A stretch of 64,000 bases of DNA from Megaustenia siamemsis (taxonomy: Eukaryota; Mollusca; Gastropoda; Stylommatophora; Ariophantidae), in NCBI GenBank assembly GCA_032433765.1, contig JAVIAB010000073.1, positions 68,987,087-69,051,086 of the forward strand. The letters are read 5' to 3'. The translations under genes and the position numbers were made by a program. The notes below the pieces were generated by a model. That model did no database searches and was not told where the DNA came from. It saw only the letters and a list, made by a program, of their open reading frames with translations. How positions within the stretch are numbered: position 1 is the first letter of the stretch; every line of letters starts with the position of its first letter. This document shows, one piece after another, positions 11,222 through 22,890 of the stretch.

Positions 11222-12398
11222 CTGAGGAATACGTGAAAAATACATATAAATAATGTGAAAACAAACAAGAATCATGAAGATTTAGAACTTTTCCCAAGTT
11301 GAAGTTCTTTTTCTTCTACATTTTTATTCAGTGGTCTTTAGCAAACATAAAGATGTCCAGTCTCACTCAGCAGATGACGAAGTGGATGCACAAAGATGAT
11401 TCCAGTAGCTTGCTTATTGTGTAAAAATCGTGCTCATACTTATAGGTTTTCAATTTTACATGTTCAACGTTGGTTTAAAAATTGCAGTACACTTAAAAAT
11501 AATATATGACCACTAATACCATATTCCCTATATTCAACCATGTAGCATGACACGGCTCTTTCTTTACCTACAAAGATTCATCCTTATAGATTAAAAAAAA
11601 AAAATCTTTATGACACATATTACCATTGCTGGTGTATGTCGTGGGGGGCGCCTCGCTAAAGGATCAGAGGGATAAAGGCCGCTTGGTCAAAGCAGCTGCC
11701 ACAAAGTGTGAGACTCAGGATTTTTATTTCACACTCATAGAATTAATCCTTTCTGTCCACCGTGGGTTTCTAACACCATACACAGGCTTTTCAGCCAGCG
11801 AAACAGTGGATTTTGCAGCATGGCTACACACTCCAATTATTGATTGCTGCATCAAAATCCAACTTACACTAAATGAGGGCTTTCAAGATAATCTCGTGCG
11901 TAGCATCATTTCTACTACAGATGCACATGAGGCCATTATCAGCTCTTTCACTGCTACACACCCCAACATTATCATCCATACAAACTATTTAACATTTGAA
12001 ACATCTATAAATGTCACTCACTTATAAATTGAGATATTAGTTATGGACATTTTGAAGTTTTGACTATAGGTATGTCACAATTAAATTATGTTATTTAAAT
12101 TTACTTGATCGCAGCAATAACTGCTCCAAACTCCATTCTCATACTAGAGGTTGCTGTTGCAGAGTTAGCTATATTCTGCTAAGAAACTTCCTATCAAATT
12201 CTTCATTTTTAGAACACACCCGTCAGTGCATATAATAATACTAGCTTCATCAGAATTGTCAGCTATTAACTTTTATTATTAGATCTGTACATTATTACAC
12301 TTCATGCCAAGAGTAACTGCAACATTTTGTCAGTATTCCATCTTCTTGCAGATAACCCACTTCACTTAGAACAATGTGGTCCAACCTTTTGTAGCCAG
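11222..12398. other. Intergenic or intronic; one unexplained 133-codon frame
   Basis: Plus strand 11626-12027 is open for about 133 codons but has no recognisable domain. Its apparent start is not convincing and it shows no repeat relationship within the window. Its composition (Ile/Thr-rich) does not obviously favour coding. I would not call it a gene without transcript evidence. Confidence 0.3.
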
Positions 12399-12401
12399 AG
12401 G

Positions 12402-12480
<79 letters not shown>
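12399..12480. repeat. (TA)n tract, left of Tigger
   Basis: About 40 TA units directly abutting the CAGTCGAACC terminus of the Tigger element. Together with the tract at 14910 it represents the interrupted insertion target. Confidence 0.95.
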
Positions 12481-12483
<3 letters not shown>

Positions 12484-14906
12484 TCGAACCTGTCTAAGGC
12501 GACCATTCACAGGACTTTCAAAAACTGGTCCCATAGGACAGGTGGTCCTGCCTCACAGGTTTCACATAATAAATAGAGCGATAAAAAAAATTTTTATCCT
12601 AAGCACTATGAAAACTAACCTGCAAATCAGCGTAATCCATGAGTAGAACATAGTGCACATGTCGGTCTACAATAGCCACTGGTTGGACACTTTTCATAAA
12701 ACACGATAGTTAAACACACAAAAATAAAACACACATACACAGATTCCACTTATACTGTACATGTATCACTTTTGACTTGAAAAAAAATCCAATATGGTAG
12801 TCTGTTGTTTGACAGATGAAATAAACGATAAGTTCAATTTTTCTCTCAAGTCCATGATAACGTCTAGTATGTCAGATCTCCCGTTTGTTATTGAATAGGT
12901 GCGCAGAAGCTCCAAAGCATTATGTGCATCTGCGATAGTGTATGTTTTCTCAATGTCAGTAGAATCTTGTTCGTTGTCTGATTCACTATTCACATCCTCA
13001 GCAGCTAAAATTGCAGTGGCAGGAAGATCCCAGTTTGTTTCTATTGTGTTGCAAGTTTGGAGCCTGAATCAATCATGGAGATGTCTGTCAATTGGTATCC
13101 AAACAATTCTTTTGAAAGGTTATCCAAAGCAGTAGAAATTGCAGTAGAAACAATTTGCACGTCGGTCTTTGATGCAGATTCCACGTGCGTCAGAGAATAT
13201 GCGTGTGTTTCAGCTGGACAATGAAAACCTGCTTTACAGAAACACTTAAGGATGGTTGAGTTGTCCACTTCTTTCCATGCTGCAGCAATCCAGTAGACTA
13301 CATCCAGTAAATTGACCTGTTTCATGAGTTCGGTTCCGGAAGCATCCTTGTTTGATTCCATGACTGTGATAAGATGTAGAAGCTGTTTTTGTCTAAACTT
13401 TAATTTAAATGTCTGAATGACACCCTGGTCTAGGGGTTGAACTAATGCAGTTGTGTTGGGTGGCAGAAACTGCAGCTTAACATTCTGTAGTTCGATCTTG
13501 GGATGACAGGTAGCGTTGTCAACAAATAAAATAATGTGGCGCTTTTTTTTCTGCATCTTACGGTCAAAACTTTTCAGCCAATCTTCAAATATAGCTGCAG
13601 TCATCCATGCCTTTTTGTTGTTTCTGTAAATCACTGGCAGTGTGTTTATATTGATGTTTTTAAAAATCCTAGGGTTAGCTGCTTTCCCAATCACTAAAGC
13701 CGGTTCTCGTTCCCCCAACATGTTAGTGCATAGCATCACTGTTATTCGCTCTTTGCTTTTTTTACCCCCAGCGCATTTTTCTCCTTTGACAAAAAATGTT
13801 TTGTCCGTAGTCGCTTTGAAAAATAACCCGGTTTCATCTAAATTAAAAATGTCTTGAGCAGCGTAACCATAGCATATCTCGGATAATTTAGAGGTCCAGT
13901 CAGCCGCAGCACTCATATCTGAATCACCGACTTCGCCACATTGCTTACCAAACACAAGATTGTGTCTTTTAATGAAGGCCTCTAACCAGCCGTTCGATGC
14001 TTTAAAGACTGAGTTTTCCAATTCTTTTGCAAACTGTAAAGCTCGTTCTTTGATCATCGGCCCAGATAACGGAATTTTTCGTGCAAGTGCTGATTGACAC
14101 CATTTCCAACAAAGTGTATTTATGTCTTCATTTCCCGTTTTCCTGCTATTCCTTCTTTTCATACTTGGTGCATTATTTTCAAAGTCATTCATATACTCGG
14201 CTTTTCTCTTTAACGTACGTAAAATCTGTGTCTTTCCCACTCCAAACTGTTCTGCCAATAATCGCGAACTTTTACCTTGCTGATTTTGTCGAATCACTGA
14301 TATTCGTTCTTCCAGCGTTAATGCTTTTGGTTTTACACTTTTGACACTGGCCATTTCCTATATTGTGTGTAACACTTTTAAAATCCACAAAAATAATTCA
14401 CTGAGATACTGTACATGTACGTGAATACACTCTAAGCAGGCAATGACTAATTCTTTAGTTAATTCCTGTAATTTATACGGGCCACGCAATGGTCTACTCT
14501 GGTCTAGACGGAACCGCGAAGTGATGTCACTTCACGAATCATAGATCTGTGTCTGCCGTGTTTCTCACACCAGTATTGACTGATAAACGTAACACGTCCC
14601 ACTGTAATCTGGGACTCACTAAATACGGGAAAACTTCGACACCTGTAGACACCTGTGTCGATCGTTTATGGCTCCCAGCGAGACGGAGAAGGACTGGCTG
14701 GTCAGTGTATCGTTATCTCGGATTACCCGCGTGTCGTAAACGGGATAAATAACATTGGCGGCGGTTAATTAGCCTGGTCTCTGGTCGCGTCATACGGTGA
14801 GCGCCGTAATCAGTGTTAGCATATAGTAAAAAACTCGGGGAAATTGTAGACCCGGTCCTATAACCAGGGAAACGCTTTAAACAGGTGGTCCTAAGACCAG
14901 GTTCGA

Positions 14907-14909
<3 letters not shown>
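12481..14909 (-). mobile_element. Tigger/pogo DNA transposon
   Basis: A 2429-bp element with inverted ends CAGTCGAACCTG (12481-12492 and complement at 14898-14909), followed by imperfectly matching TCTAAGG / GTCTTAGG. CAG-starting ends, a TA target and the encoded DDE transposase fit the pogo/Tigger group. Short ACAGGTGGTCCT motifs recur near both ends (12538-12549, 14881-14892) and might be transposase-binding sites. The element lies inside a TA microsatellite. Confidence 0.92.
12766..14354 (-). pseudogene. Tigger/pogo-type transposase, one frameshift
   Basis: An intact 437-codon frame (14354-13041) begins MASVKSVKPKALTLEER. It has a CENP-B-like N-terminal helix-turn-helix (about residues 10-55), a second DNA-binding part ending near residue 130 (GWLEAFIKRHNL), and a DDE_1 catalytic domain. 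Catalytic Asp candidates are in IFNLDETG, LFVDNATCHP and VQPLDQG; the last two are 30 residues apart. A frameshift next to the TAG at 13041-13043 separates it from a C-terminal part of about 90 codons ending at 12766. That tail is acidic and finishes QQTTILDFFSSQK, which fits the PCNA-interacting (PIP) box QxxIxxFF. A C-terminal PIP motif has been described for pogo transposase. The rest is nearly intact, so the copy is young. A domesticated gene is unlikely given the flanking terminal repeats. Confidence 0.9.

Positions 14910-15004
<95 letters not shown>
14910..15004. repeat. (TA)n(CA)n tract, right of Tigger
   Basis: About 40 TA units passing into CA units, directly abutting the right terminus of the Tigger element. 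Confidence 0.95.
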
Positions 15005-16371
15005 GATAGACAAACATATAGGTGACTTTTCTTGTCTCATTTTTCCCAGTTGTTATAATATATTCCATGCTGTTCCAATGTTTTGACCAAACAATTGTGA
15101 TTACTTCCTCTTAATATTGGTAATAAGATTTAATTTTTGTTTTGTTCTCTTTTAGAACAACCTTGCCACTCTTACTGTTGTCCAGTTGTCTAGGATTCAC
15201 TTTCAAATACCAAGACTGGATGCACATAACACTGTACAACTCTCTTTCTTATTCCCAATTAAATGCTGCCTTTGCATGAGTTGTTCTGATATTGCTTCTA
15301 GTACACCACCACCATACTATAACTGTACTTATGGATCTCTAGCCATGCACAGAGTTTGTGTACAGGTCAGGCTTACTCGTGGGTTCTCAGTATTTTGAGG
15401 AGAAGATCACAGCACCTATGAGTGTATCAAGTGTGCAGTGATGCTGATCCTAATATAACATAACTGTTCTAAGAAATACCAAGAATGAACAAGTGCAACA
15501 CACTTATTTTTTCCTTATTAAAATTTCACCCTACCACTATCGTGTAATCAATAAGTCAATATTTGAGAAATGAAAAAATAAACTTACCTCTTTCATCATC
15601 CGAGTCAGAACCTGAGAATGTAAAAATGAGAATGTGCAATGAGATTAGTATAAAGTCAAAGACTTTTTAAAGTTGAGAACGTAAATGTTTGATAACAAAA
15701 TAATTACAAGAATGTGCAACCACATCAGGTGAACCAAATAAATGTAACTAAATAGATGTGCCATGTTATTTCAACCAAGATTTCATATCCTCTCTTAGTC
15801 ATTCTTGCTCACACTGAAATTTGTGGACTACAATTGCCACTTTGTACTAACGTATTTTCAATCTGTTCTTTTATGCTGGTTTCTTTAGCTATTTTTAAAC
15901 AGTTCTTAACTAAAGTCTATTTTTTGCTTTTAACATTCATCTCTTGTGTGTTCCAGCCAAAGCATAAATGTATTATGAGTTTTTGTATTTCCTTCGGAGA
16001 GTTTGTTTTTATAACAAATATAATTAGTTCATCCAGCCACTGAAGATGGGTAGCTAATATTTTTCTTGAAGTAAAGATGGCCTGGTGTGGTATTGACCAT
16101 ATCACCAAAAAATGTGTTGTTCATCATGGAAAAATTTGATAACTAACACCAGCATACATCCAGCATTTTCTTTACTTTACTTTTATATTTTTGAACAAAT
16201 GGTATATCTTGCACCTACTCTGCTCTTACCTCCTTCTTCACTTTATTTATATTTAAACCAATCTTCATTCTATCTATCTATTGTCCTTTCAGCCCAAAGA
16301 TGGCATATAGGGCAAATATTATAGACTCTTGTCTGATGATCTTTGTTATCAAGTATAAGACCTTGCACAGG
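15005..16371. other. No gene seen apart from one micro-exon candidate
   Basis: AT-rich sequence; the open frames here are short and have no recognisable domain. The 24-nt candidate at 15588-15611 is listed separately. Confidence 0.45.
15588..15611 (-). other. Candidate 24-nt micro-exon (SDSDDER)
   Basis: Minus strand: TACTAATC (branch-point-like), CATTTTTACATTCTCAG, then 24 nt, then GTAAGTTTATTT. Both splice sites match consensus very well. In the frame shared with its neighbours it reads S-SDSDDER, an acidic stretch, with a split codon at each side. A length divisible by three would allow skipping without frameshift. Confidence 0.42.
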
Positions 16372-16680
16372 AAACTGCATCTCACCAGACGCCTATGTTC
16401 TGAGCAAAATGCTCAATATCAGCAAAGGAGCTGATGCCTGCTGTTGTTGCCTCTCACTTTAGTGTTCTTTTTAGTATTTCTCTAGGTCAGCTTCTCTTTC
16501 TTTTACCCCCGGGTTCTCATTTGAAGGCTTGTGTTGGGATTCTCTTATTGTCTCATCTCATCACATGGCCAACATATGACCACCTTCTTCTCTAGATTAT
16601 AGATGAAACTGTTGGATGCTTTGTCATTTCTCTTATTTCTATGGTGTACAGGGTATTTTCCCTGAGACATTTGTTTTCAA
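16372..16680 (-). mobile_element. LINE A, copy 3 (old 3' fragment)
   Basis: The minus strand translates with stops to RRRWSYVGHVMR, then GGKRKRS and AGISSFADIEHFAQN. This matches the C-terminal part of LINE A at 18.9-19.1 and 42.5-42.7 kb (KKRRWSYVGHVMRRDN, GKRKRGRPRE, LNEIELLAQNRD). It is considerably more diverged than the other two copies. Confidence 0.8.
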
Positions 16681-17968
16681 ATGTCTCCAATCATTTCTTA
16701 CCCACATAAAATGATACACCCACCATTTACTGTCTCCAAGTAGCTTATTCTCAAGTAAAAACTTTCATTATGTTTCCCATTACTTTCTCCTTCCTTCTTA
16801 TGTTAGACATCAATGCCAATTTCTGTGAAAGACAGCAAGTGGTCCCTAGTTCCACCAGAAAGATGAAGACCTTCAGTACAAGGCATCTGTCTTACATCTT
16901 GGATCTTTAATTAGGAGCATAGTAACACTCAGCTTATTTGGGTAGGCTCTTTTAAAGGTCATAGCTTGAATAAAATTCAAGAGTTTTGCTTACTTCTTGT
17001 CACACACCCATGCAGGATTGATTCTATTAACTTTGCCTGCTTTTCTTTCTAGGTGTGCTTCCACTGCCTTTTGTCAATGAAAACTATTTTTTAAATTTTG
17101 AAAACCATTCTTCACGAGGAATAAACAGTATATACTTAGCAATCAAACTTAATATGTATGGGATTTATGTCAGCACATCCAGCTAAACACAGTTTCCCTT
17201 ACAGATTCAGCACACACACGCGCACACACAAACGCACACACCCAAAGTACAACATAATTTTATAAATAAATGAAGGGGTGCAGGTACACACACACACTCA
17301 CACACACTAAAACACAATTTTATAAATAAATAAATAAAAGACCAAATAAGAGCCATCTGAAAAAGTCTGCTAACTTATGAGACAAACCTTAAAGAATATG
17401 ATTCCTGTCGTGAACAGATAACAGTTACAATCAGTCTAAACAATCTTTATCATCCACTTATAATGTTCATCATCATAAAATGTTAAACTTCTTGCAGAAT
17501 ACAAATCTTCAAGAACTATACTCTGCTTATTTTGGGCTAATCTTTCCAGTTATAATCAATCTCTACCTGCTAAATTTCATTTTTCCATATATTCTGTCTC
17601 CTCTGATTCATTTATCTAGTGGATTCCTGTGCCAGGTCTGTCTTGCATTATTTTGAGACTATATTTTCAATGTATATTGTTAGAAAAGCACACTTCTTTA
17701 CAAAATAATTAATATATAATCAGTTAGATATGCACTGCCAGATTCGCATGATCACTGATGCAAAGTTTCATGTACCTAGTTGTCTAGTTTTACATGAAGA
17801 GAGTTAACCCACACACATAAACACACACTTTCTTTAAATAATGAATGTACTTACTGAAGCTGGTATTTTCTGGGGTAGATAAAAAAAAAAGACATTTCTT
17901 AGATGATTACTAAATATGTTTCAAAGTTATTTTTCAAGTCAGTAATAAAAATAACTAGATAGAATAAA
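16681..17968. other. No gene seen apart from one micro-exon candidate
   Basis: AT-rich with short CA-rich tracts near 17209-17310. Nothing else supported. Confidence 0.45.
17855..17869 (-). other. Candidate 15-nt micro-exon
   Basis: Minus strand: CTTTTTTTTTTATCTACCCCAG, then 15 nt (AAAATACCAGCTTCA), then GTAAGTACATTC. The polypyrimidine tract and donor are near-ideal. The length is divisible by three. It reads (E)NTS plus a split Ser codon in the frame shared with the neighbouring candidates. Confidence 0.4.
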
Positions 17969-19255
17969 GGATTCAATAGATACAGTAATGAGTGAAGAAC
18001 AGGCTGGGTTTAGAAAAGGGAGAAGCTGCCTTGACCACATTTTCACTCTATGACTTATATTGGAGGAACACATTGAAAAGCAAAAACCTTTTGTACTTAA
18101 CTTCATCGACTTCAAAAAAGCATTTGATAGTATTCATAGAGATTCTTTGTGGAAAATTCTGAAGCAATATGGCTTACCATAAAAAATCATAAATATTATC
18201 AAAGACATGTATGATGGTTACACATATGCAGTTCGAACAGAGGAAGGACTGAGTGAATGTTTCCCAATAGAAACTGGGGTTAAACAAGGATGTATTTTAT
18301 CGCCTTTGTTATTTGGAATTGTTATGGACTTCATAATGAAGAAATGCTGCACTGGTAATAAAGGCACCGAATGGATACAAGAAGACCATTTGGAGGACCT
18401 CGACTTTGCTGATGACATAGTTCTCATCAGCATTCAGATAAAAACGATGCAGGAAAACACAAATGAACTATCATCAAAAGCCAACAAAATTGGGCTTGAG
18501 ATCAATCATGAAAAGACTAAAGTCATGAAAAGCTTAATTCCAACAGACGACAAAATATACATGGAAAACAAACCAGTGGAAGAGATCGATCACTTTATCT
18601 ATCTTGGAAGTCACATTGATCGAGAAGGGGATACAAGCAAAGAAATTAGAATCAGAATAGCTAAAGCAGCAATGTCTTTCAGAAGCCTTGAAAAGTTGTG
18701 GAAATCAAAACTAATCCGCACAAACACAAAACTTAGGCTATTCAAATCAAATGTACTATCAACCTTACGTATGCGTGTGAAAGCTGGAAAACAACAAGAG
18801 ATATAGAAACAAAGTTGAACGCATTCGAAAATAAATGTCTAAGGAAAATACTTGGTATAGCGTGGAACGAATTCAACACAAACGAGGAAATCAGAGAAAT
18901 CGCCAATCAACCACTAATATCTTCAGTAATAAAGAAAAGACGATGGTCACATGTGAAGAGATAATAACCGAATAGCAAAGCAAGCCATCATGTGGGAAAC
19001 AACAGGTAAGAGAAAAAGAGGAAGACCCAGAGAGACACTGAGAAGAACATTGATGAGAGAGGCAAGAGCAGCAGGAATAAGCTCCCTCAATGAGATAGAG
19101 CTGCTTGCACAGAACAGAGACAAATGGCGAGATTTGATAAAATATCTTTAAAAGAATTCAAAACTGCTAGAACAAAAATTCAGATAAGAGAAGGAGCATC
19201 TTGGTCTACGCCCTATGGGCCGGCTACGGCTCGAAAGGTCAATAGATAGATAGAT
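17969..19255 (+). mobile_element. LINE A, copy 1 (reverse transcriptase fragment)
   Basis: A non-LTR retrotransposon fragment encoding the RT domain and C-terminus. Visible motifs are EQAGFRKGRS, FIDFKKAFDS, TGVKQGCILSPLLF, the catalytic LDFADDIVLIS and FIYLGSHIDREG. Further on come the C-terminal RKRGRPRE and LLAQNRDKWRDLIKYL. The 3' UTR ends CTCGAAAGGTCAATAGA with a (TAGA)n tail. AGAATAAA at 17961-17968 and 19256-19263 may be the target duplication. Stops and small deletions (an in-frame stop after YGLP, a loss near 18955) make it defective, but 18207-18806 is open. The 5' part, including the endonuclease, is missing. Clade is unresolved; RTE/BovB-like EN-RT elements are the closest in appearance. 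Confidence 0.88.
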
Positions 19256-19798
19256 AGAATAAAAATAAAGGTATTAAAGTGCAAGTGTCAGGTAAAATAC
19301 ATCAAACAAAAGAGAATAAGTGAAAGTGACAGACCAGGCATGAACCATTACTTATCGACATGCCCCATGAAACCAGACCAGCAAGCAATAATGTATTTAT
19401 AATTTATGAATAAAAATGTGTGTTTGTGCAAACTATCTATCTTGCATAAACGATGAATGGGAGAGGTACATGGACAACCGTGGTAAAGATGAGAAGGCCA
19501 ACTTTATTGTTTGGATTTATGCATTGTAATTATGACAGTATTTCCCTGTTGCTATACCATTCATATCCCTAGTGTTATTTGGACAATCTATGTATACTAG
19601 TGCTCCCCCATGCTTTACTGCATTCTCTGCTGGTCCATCATTGTACACATGAACCCAGAGATCTCGTGGGTATTCTTCATCCAAGGAACTAACTGAAAAA
19701 GTTTACTGTTTTGTTCCTCTATGTTAAGCATTAATTTCACTTCAGGTCAGCAGTCAATACACTAACCACAACACAACTGGGCTCACAATACCAAACAG

Positions 19799-20053
19799 TA
19801 AAGTAAGCAAAGTACCCCTGTCATGCCAAGTGGCGTATAGGGAAATATGGTGTTAGTGACCCTATATTTTACAGACCTTCAGCACATGATTTTTGGGGTA
19901 ATGTGGTCGGTATTACGCCCGTGCTGCTTTACTTTCCCAGAAAAATCCGGCACCCATTTAAGGCTGGGTGAACCCAGAAGCCATCGGTTGGGATCGAACC
20001 CTACCCCTTGTCCTTTGTAGTCCAGTTCACTAACCACTGAGCTATCGCGGCTC
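19799..20053 (-). mobile_element. SINE-1 copy 4
   Basis: A well-preserved copy in reverse orientation, with box B GGTTCGATCCC and box A TAGCTCAGTGGTTAG near 20030. A perfect 15-bp target duplication, CACAATACCAAACAG, lies at 19784-19798 and 20054-20068. Sequence just left of it (about 19655-19783) resembles the reversed tRNA-like SINE-4 at 48.4 kb. Confidence 0.93.
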
Positions 20054-20210
20054 CACAATACCAAACAGGCATTAGTTAATTTCAAAATGTATTAGAACAC
20101 TAAATTATTATAAACATTTTTAAAAACACTAAAATACTGAAAACATTCAAACTAATGAGTGATTATAAATATTTATGCAAAAGCAATTTGAATCTCTTGC
20201 TATATCTGAA

Positions 20211-20370
20211 CAAAGAAATGTAAGTTGTGTGGTCAATAGCCACTGATTTGGGGTACCACCTTATTACATGATAAATATACCCATCTACCCCAACCCCTGG
20301 GTATATTTATGATGTAATAAGGTGGTACCCCAAATCAACAGCTATTGACCACACCAACTATATTTCTTTG
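20211..20370. repeat. 160-bp fold-back (long inverted repeat)
   Basis: Left arm 20211-20283 begins CAAAGAAATGTAAGTTGTGT and right arm 20298-20370 ends ACTATATTTCTTTG. The ~73-bp arms are almost perfectly complementary, with a spacer of about 14 bases (TCTACCCCAACCCC). It may be a small fold-back MITE. No target duplication was identified. Confidence 0.9.
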
Positions 20371-20497
20371 TCAACATCAAAAGATGGACAAGTCAATCTA
20401 TGACAACCTGCACCATCAAAGCAAGAAACAGAGTGGAATGGTGCCAACCATGGCAGCCAACCTTTGTTGCGGAGACGGCACTTGATGATGATGACCC
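20371..20497 (+). mobile_element. LINE E, copy 1 (3' end)
   Basis: Encodes the family E C-terminus: IKRWTSQSMTTCTIKARN..VEW, then a 3' tail of GATGATGATG. It directly abuts the fold-back at its 5' side. Confidence 0.8.
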
Positions 20498-21884
20498 CAA
20501 CCCCTCACCCCCTTTTTCCCCTGCTGTTGTCTTGGAGTTTATGCCTACTTCTTGGTGAGGCATATCTGTTCAACCTGATTGGATTTTTTAAGTCTTTAGA
20601 TTTCAGTTGCCATCTGAATATGGTAGCAAAATTACTAAGTATCAGGTGATGGACATTTGCCGTTGAGCAGGTGGTCAAAGGTTGTCACCCTACCAGAAAT
20701 TTATAATATTATTAATGGTGCCCAGCATGGTCAGTGACTAATTATAGCAGTTCAAATGTAGGGTGGTACAATTTTATTGATTATTATACTTTTAAACAGA
20801 GCCATTTTTGCAATTCTGCATACATATTGATAAATAAAATTCTATGTGTAGATTAATTTTAAGAATAAAGAAATGCAGAGTCAAACAAATGGTCTGTTTC
20901 CCTTAAAATTTGGTGAAACAGGTCCTTTAAAAAAAAAAAATAATTTAATTTGTTTAATAGAAAATTCAGTACAAATTATGGGATTCAGTATTATATGCAA
21001 AGTATGCATTAGTGAAATTAAACTTCACTGAAATGAATATTGCATTTTTTTTTAACTGTTTCAGTACAGAAGCTTTTGGTTGATGCAAAGGAAGAGATTT
21101 CAGAGACAAAATTTTTCATGTTTTAAAAATCAAACTATATATTTATATTTATCTAACACATTACATATTATACATGAATTTTTAGATTATTGAACAAGGT
21201 ATTAGATATTACCAATACCAAGGTGATATAAGATATGTAAAAAGATTATGGTTTGATGATGATTTACACTAATCAAATTGAGAGTGATGCACTCTGCGGA
21301 TAAACGTACGCAAGCAAAATCAGCATGGCACACAGTGCGTCAAAACGTATGAAAAGAGTTAAATGAACAAAACACTTTGCTTACCATCCCTTTCCTGTAT
21401 AAGAAACAGAATAAAAAAGGGTACGATTTCTTAAAAACATGAAAATATAGATTACTGCATGACAGTGGTGATAACAATGAGAAGTGAATTATATAACTCA
21501 TTGTAACAGATAATAACTGCTGTATCAGGTAAGGTCAAAAGTCTCAACACTGAAGGTTGGTTGGAATTGATTTCCAGAACTTTCTTTCCTTTGTCTTGGT
21601 AGATTCTGAAAGGTTACTACTCATCTCTTGATGTTATTCTCCAATAAATAGTGCTATCATCAATTTGTCATCACATTTTCCAACTAATATGATTATGTTT
21701 AGCTGACTTCATCTAGGTTCTCCTTTTAAGCATGCCTTTTTAAATTATGCATGAATTGACTTTCAAATAAACATAATGCATGTGGTTTAACACTTAGCTG
21801 TGCCTGCTTTGACTAAATATATAGCTGAGAGCCAGACATGATCAAATGAACATTTGGTAAAATGGGTTAGTGATCTAAATGATA
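20498..21884. other. No gene seen apart from one micro-exon candidate
   Basis: AT-rich sequence with nothing supported except the 10-nt candidate at 21385-21394. Confidence 0.45.
21385..21394 (-). other. Candidate 10-nt micro-exon
   Basis: Minus strand: CCTTTTTTATTCTGTTTCTTATACAG, here cut to its AG end (TTCTGTTTCTTATACAG), then 10 nt (GAAAGGGATG), then GTAAGCAAAG. The splice signals are excellent but the segment is so short that chance is a real alternative. It reads ERD plus a split codon. Confidence 0.3.
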
Positions 21885-22890
21885 TTCAGCTGATAATGAT
21901 GAGATGATGATGTATACTGTCAGGTCCTGCAGCTTTACCTTTTTCATTATTTGTATAGCTTTTTCCACTTCCGATTTTAAGATTTTATAGCCTGACGTAC
22001 ATTTTATAATTGGTTTCTTTGCCCTTTCATCATAAAATAATTCTGTTATACATTCCTGCCATCTATTGGTTATATCTTTGTTGACTGTTAGCTTTCTTTC
22101 TTTTTTGTTTGCAATACATCCACTTACTGGGAGCCGTGATAGCACAGTGGACTACAAAGGACAAGAGGTTGGGTTCAACTGGCTTCCGGGTTCACCCCAG
22201 TCTTTAATGGGTATCAGATTTTTTCTGGAAAGTAAAGCAGCACGGGTGTAAAACCGATAACATTACCCCAAAAATCATATGCCGAAGGTTTGTAAAAATT
22301 ATGGTCACTAATGCCATATTACCTATACGCCTCTTGGCGTGATGGGACTATTTACTTTGCTTACATCCACTTTCTGTGGCTTTTTTATTTTTACTAGTCA
22401 TTCTCTTTATTTCTGTGCATATCCCTCTCAATTCTTGTTTATTTTCCATAGTTTCAATTTCTAGATATCTTTGGCTGAGCCAGTTTTCTTTTGCTTTTTA
22501 GCACATTTTGCATGTTTCATTATCTATTTTGTTGTATTGGGTAGTGTTCTTCACTTGTCTTCTTACTTCCATTTTTTCCAAGATGGTGTCAGTTATCCAT
22601 TTTTGTCTTTTTTGTTTTTCTTTTGGTGTAAGATGTCGCAAGTTTTTTAAAATGTTTTTCTTTATGCATTGCCATTTGGTTGTACTTTTTTCAGGATTTT
22701 CTATTCTGTACTGCACAATCTTCTAGCAGCTTCTGATATGTGTTCTTTACTTGTATTATATATGTATCTTTAACATCTTTTTGATTTAAAGCTGTTATAT
22801 CTAGTGGTATTGTAAATGAATTAGTCTTTTGTTTGTTTCTCTTTATTTTGACTTTATTTTAATCGTTACAGGATTGTGATCTGAGTTTTC
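21885..22890 (-). mobile_element. LINE endonuclease-RT linker fragment, split by a SINE
   Basis: The minus strand encodes the region between endonuclease and RT of an EN-RT LINE. Motifs are TPKEKQKRQKWITDTILEKM, YNKIDN, then DITNRWQECITELFYDER and ILKSEVEKAIQIMKKVK. It contains stops and frameshifts. A SINE-1 copy interrupts it at 22126-22362. It may belong to LINE family B, whose RT parts are at 25.4-26.2 kb, but they do not overlap, so I cannot prove it. Confidence 0.75.
22126..22362 (+). mobile_element. SINE-1 copy 5, nested in a LINE
   Basis: Full-length family body with a short internal loss in the tRNA-like head (box A partly deleted). Perfect target duplication ACATCCACTT at 22116-22125 and 22363-22372 restores the host LINE when removed. 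Confidence 0.9.

Noticed and set aside
12376..12576. Ile-Tyr repeat proteins at (TA)n tracts (also 14713-15068, 41330-41662, 42886-43092, 56740-56931)
   Set aside because: Translation of TA microsatellites.
13041..14354. Domesticated Tigger-derived host gene
   Set aside because: It lies between intact terminal inverted repeats and its C-terminus is frameshifted; an element copy.
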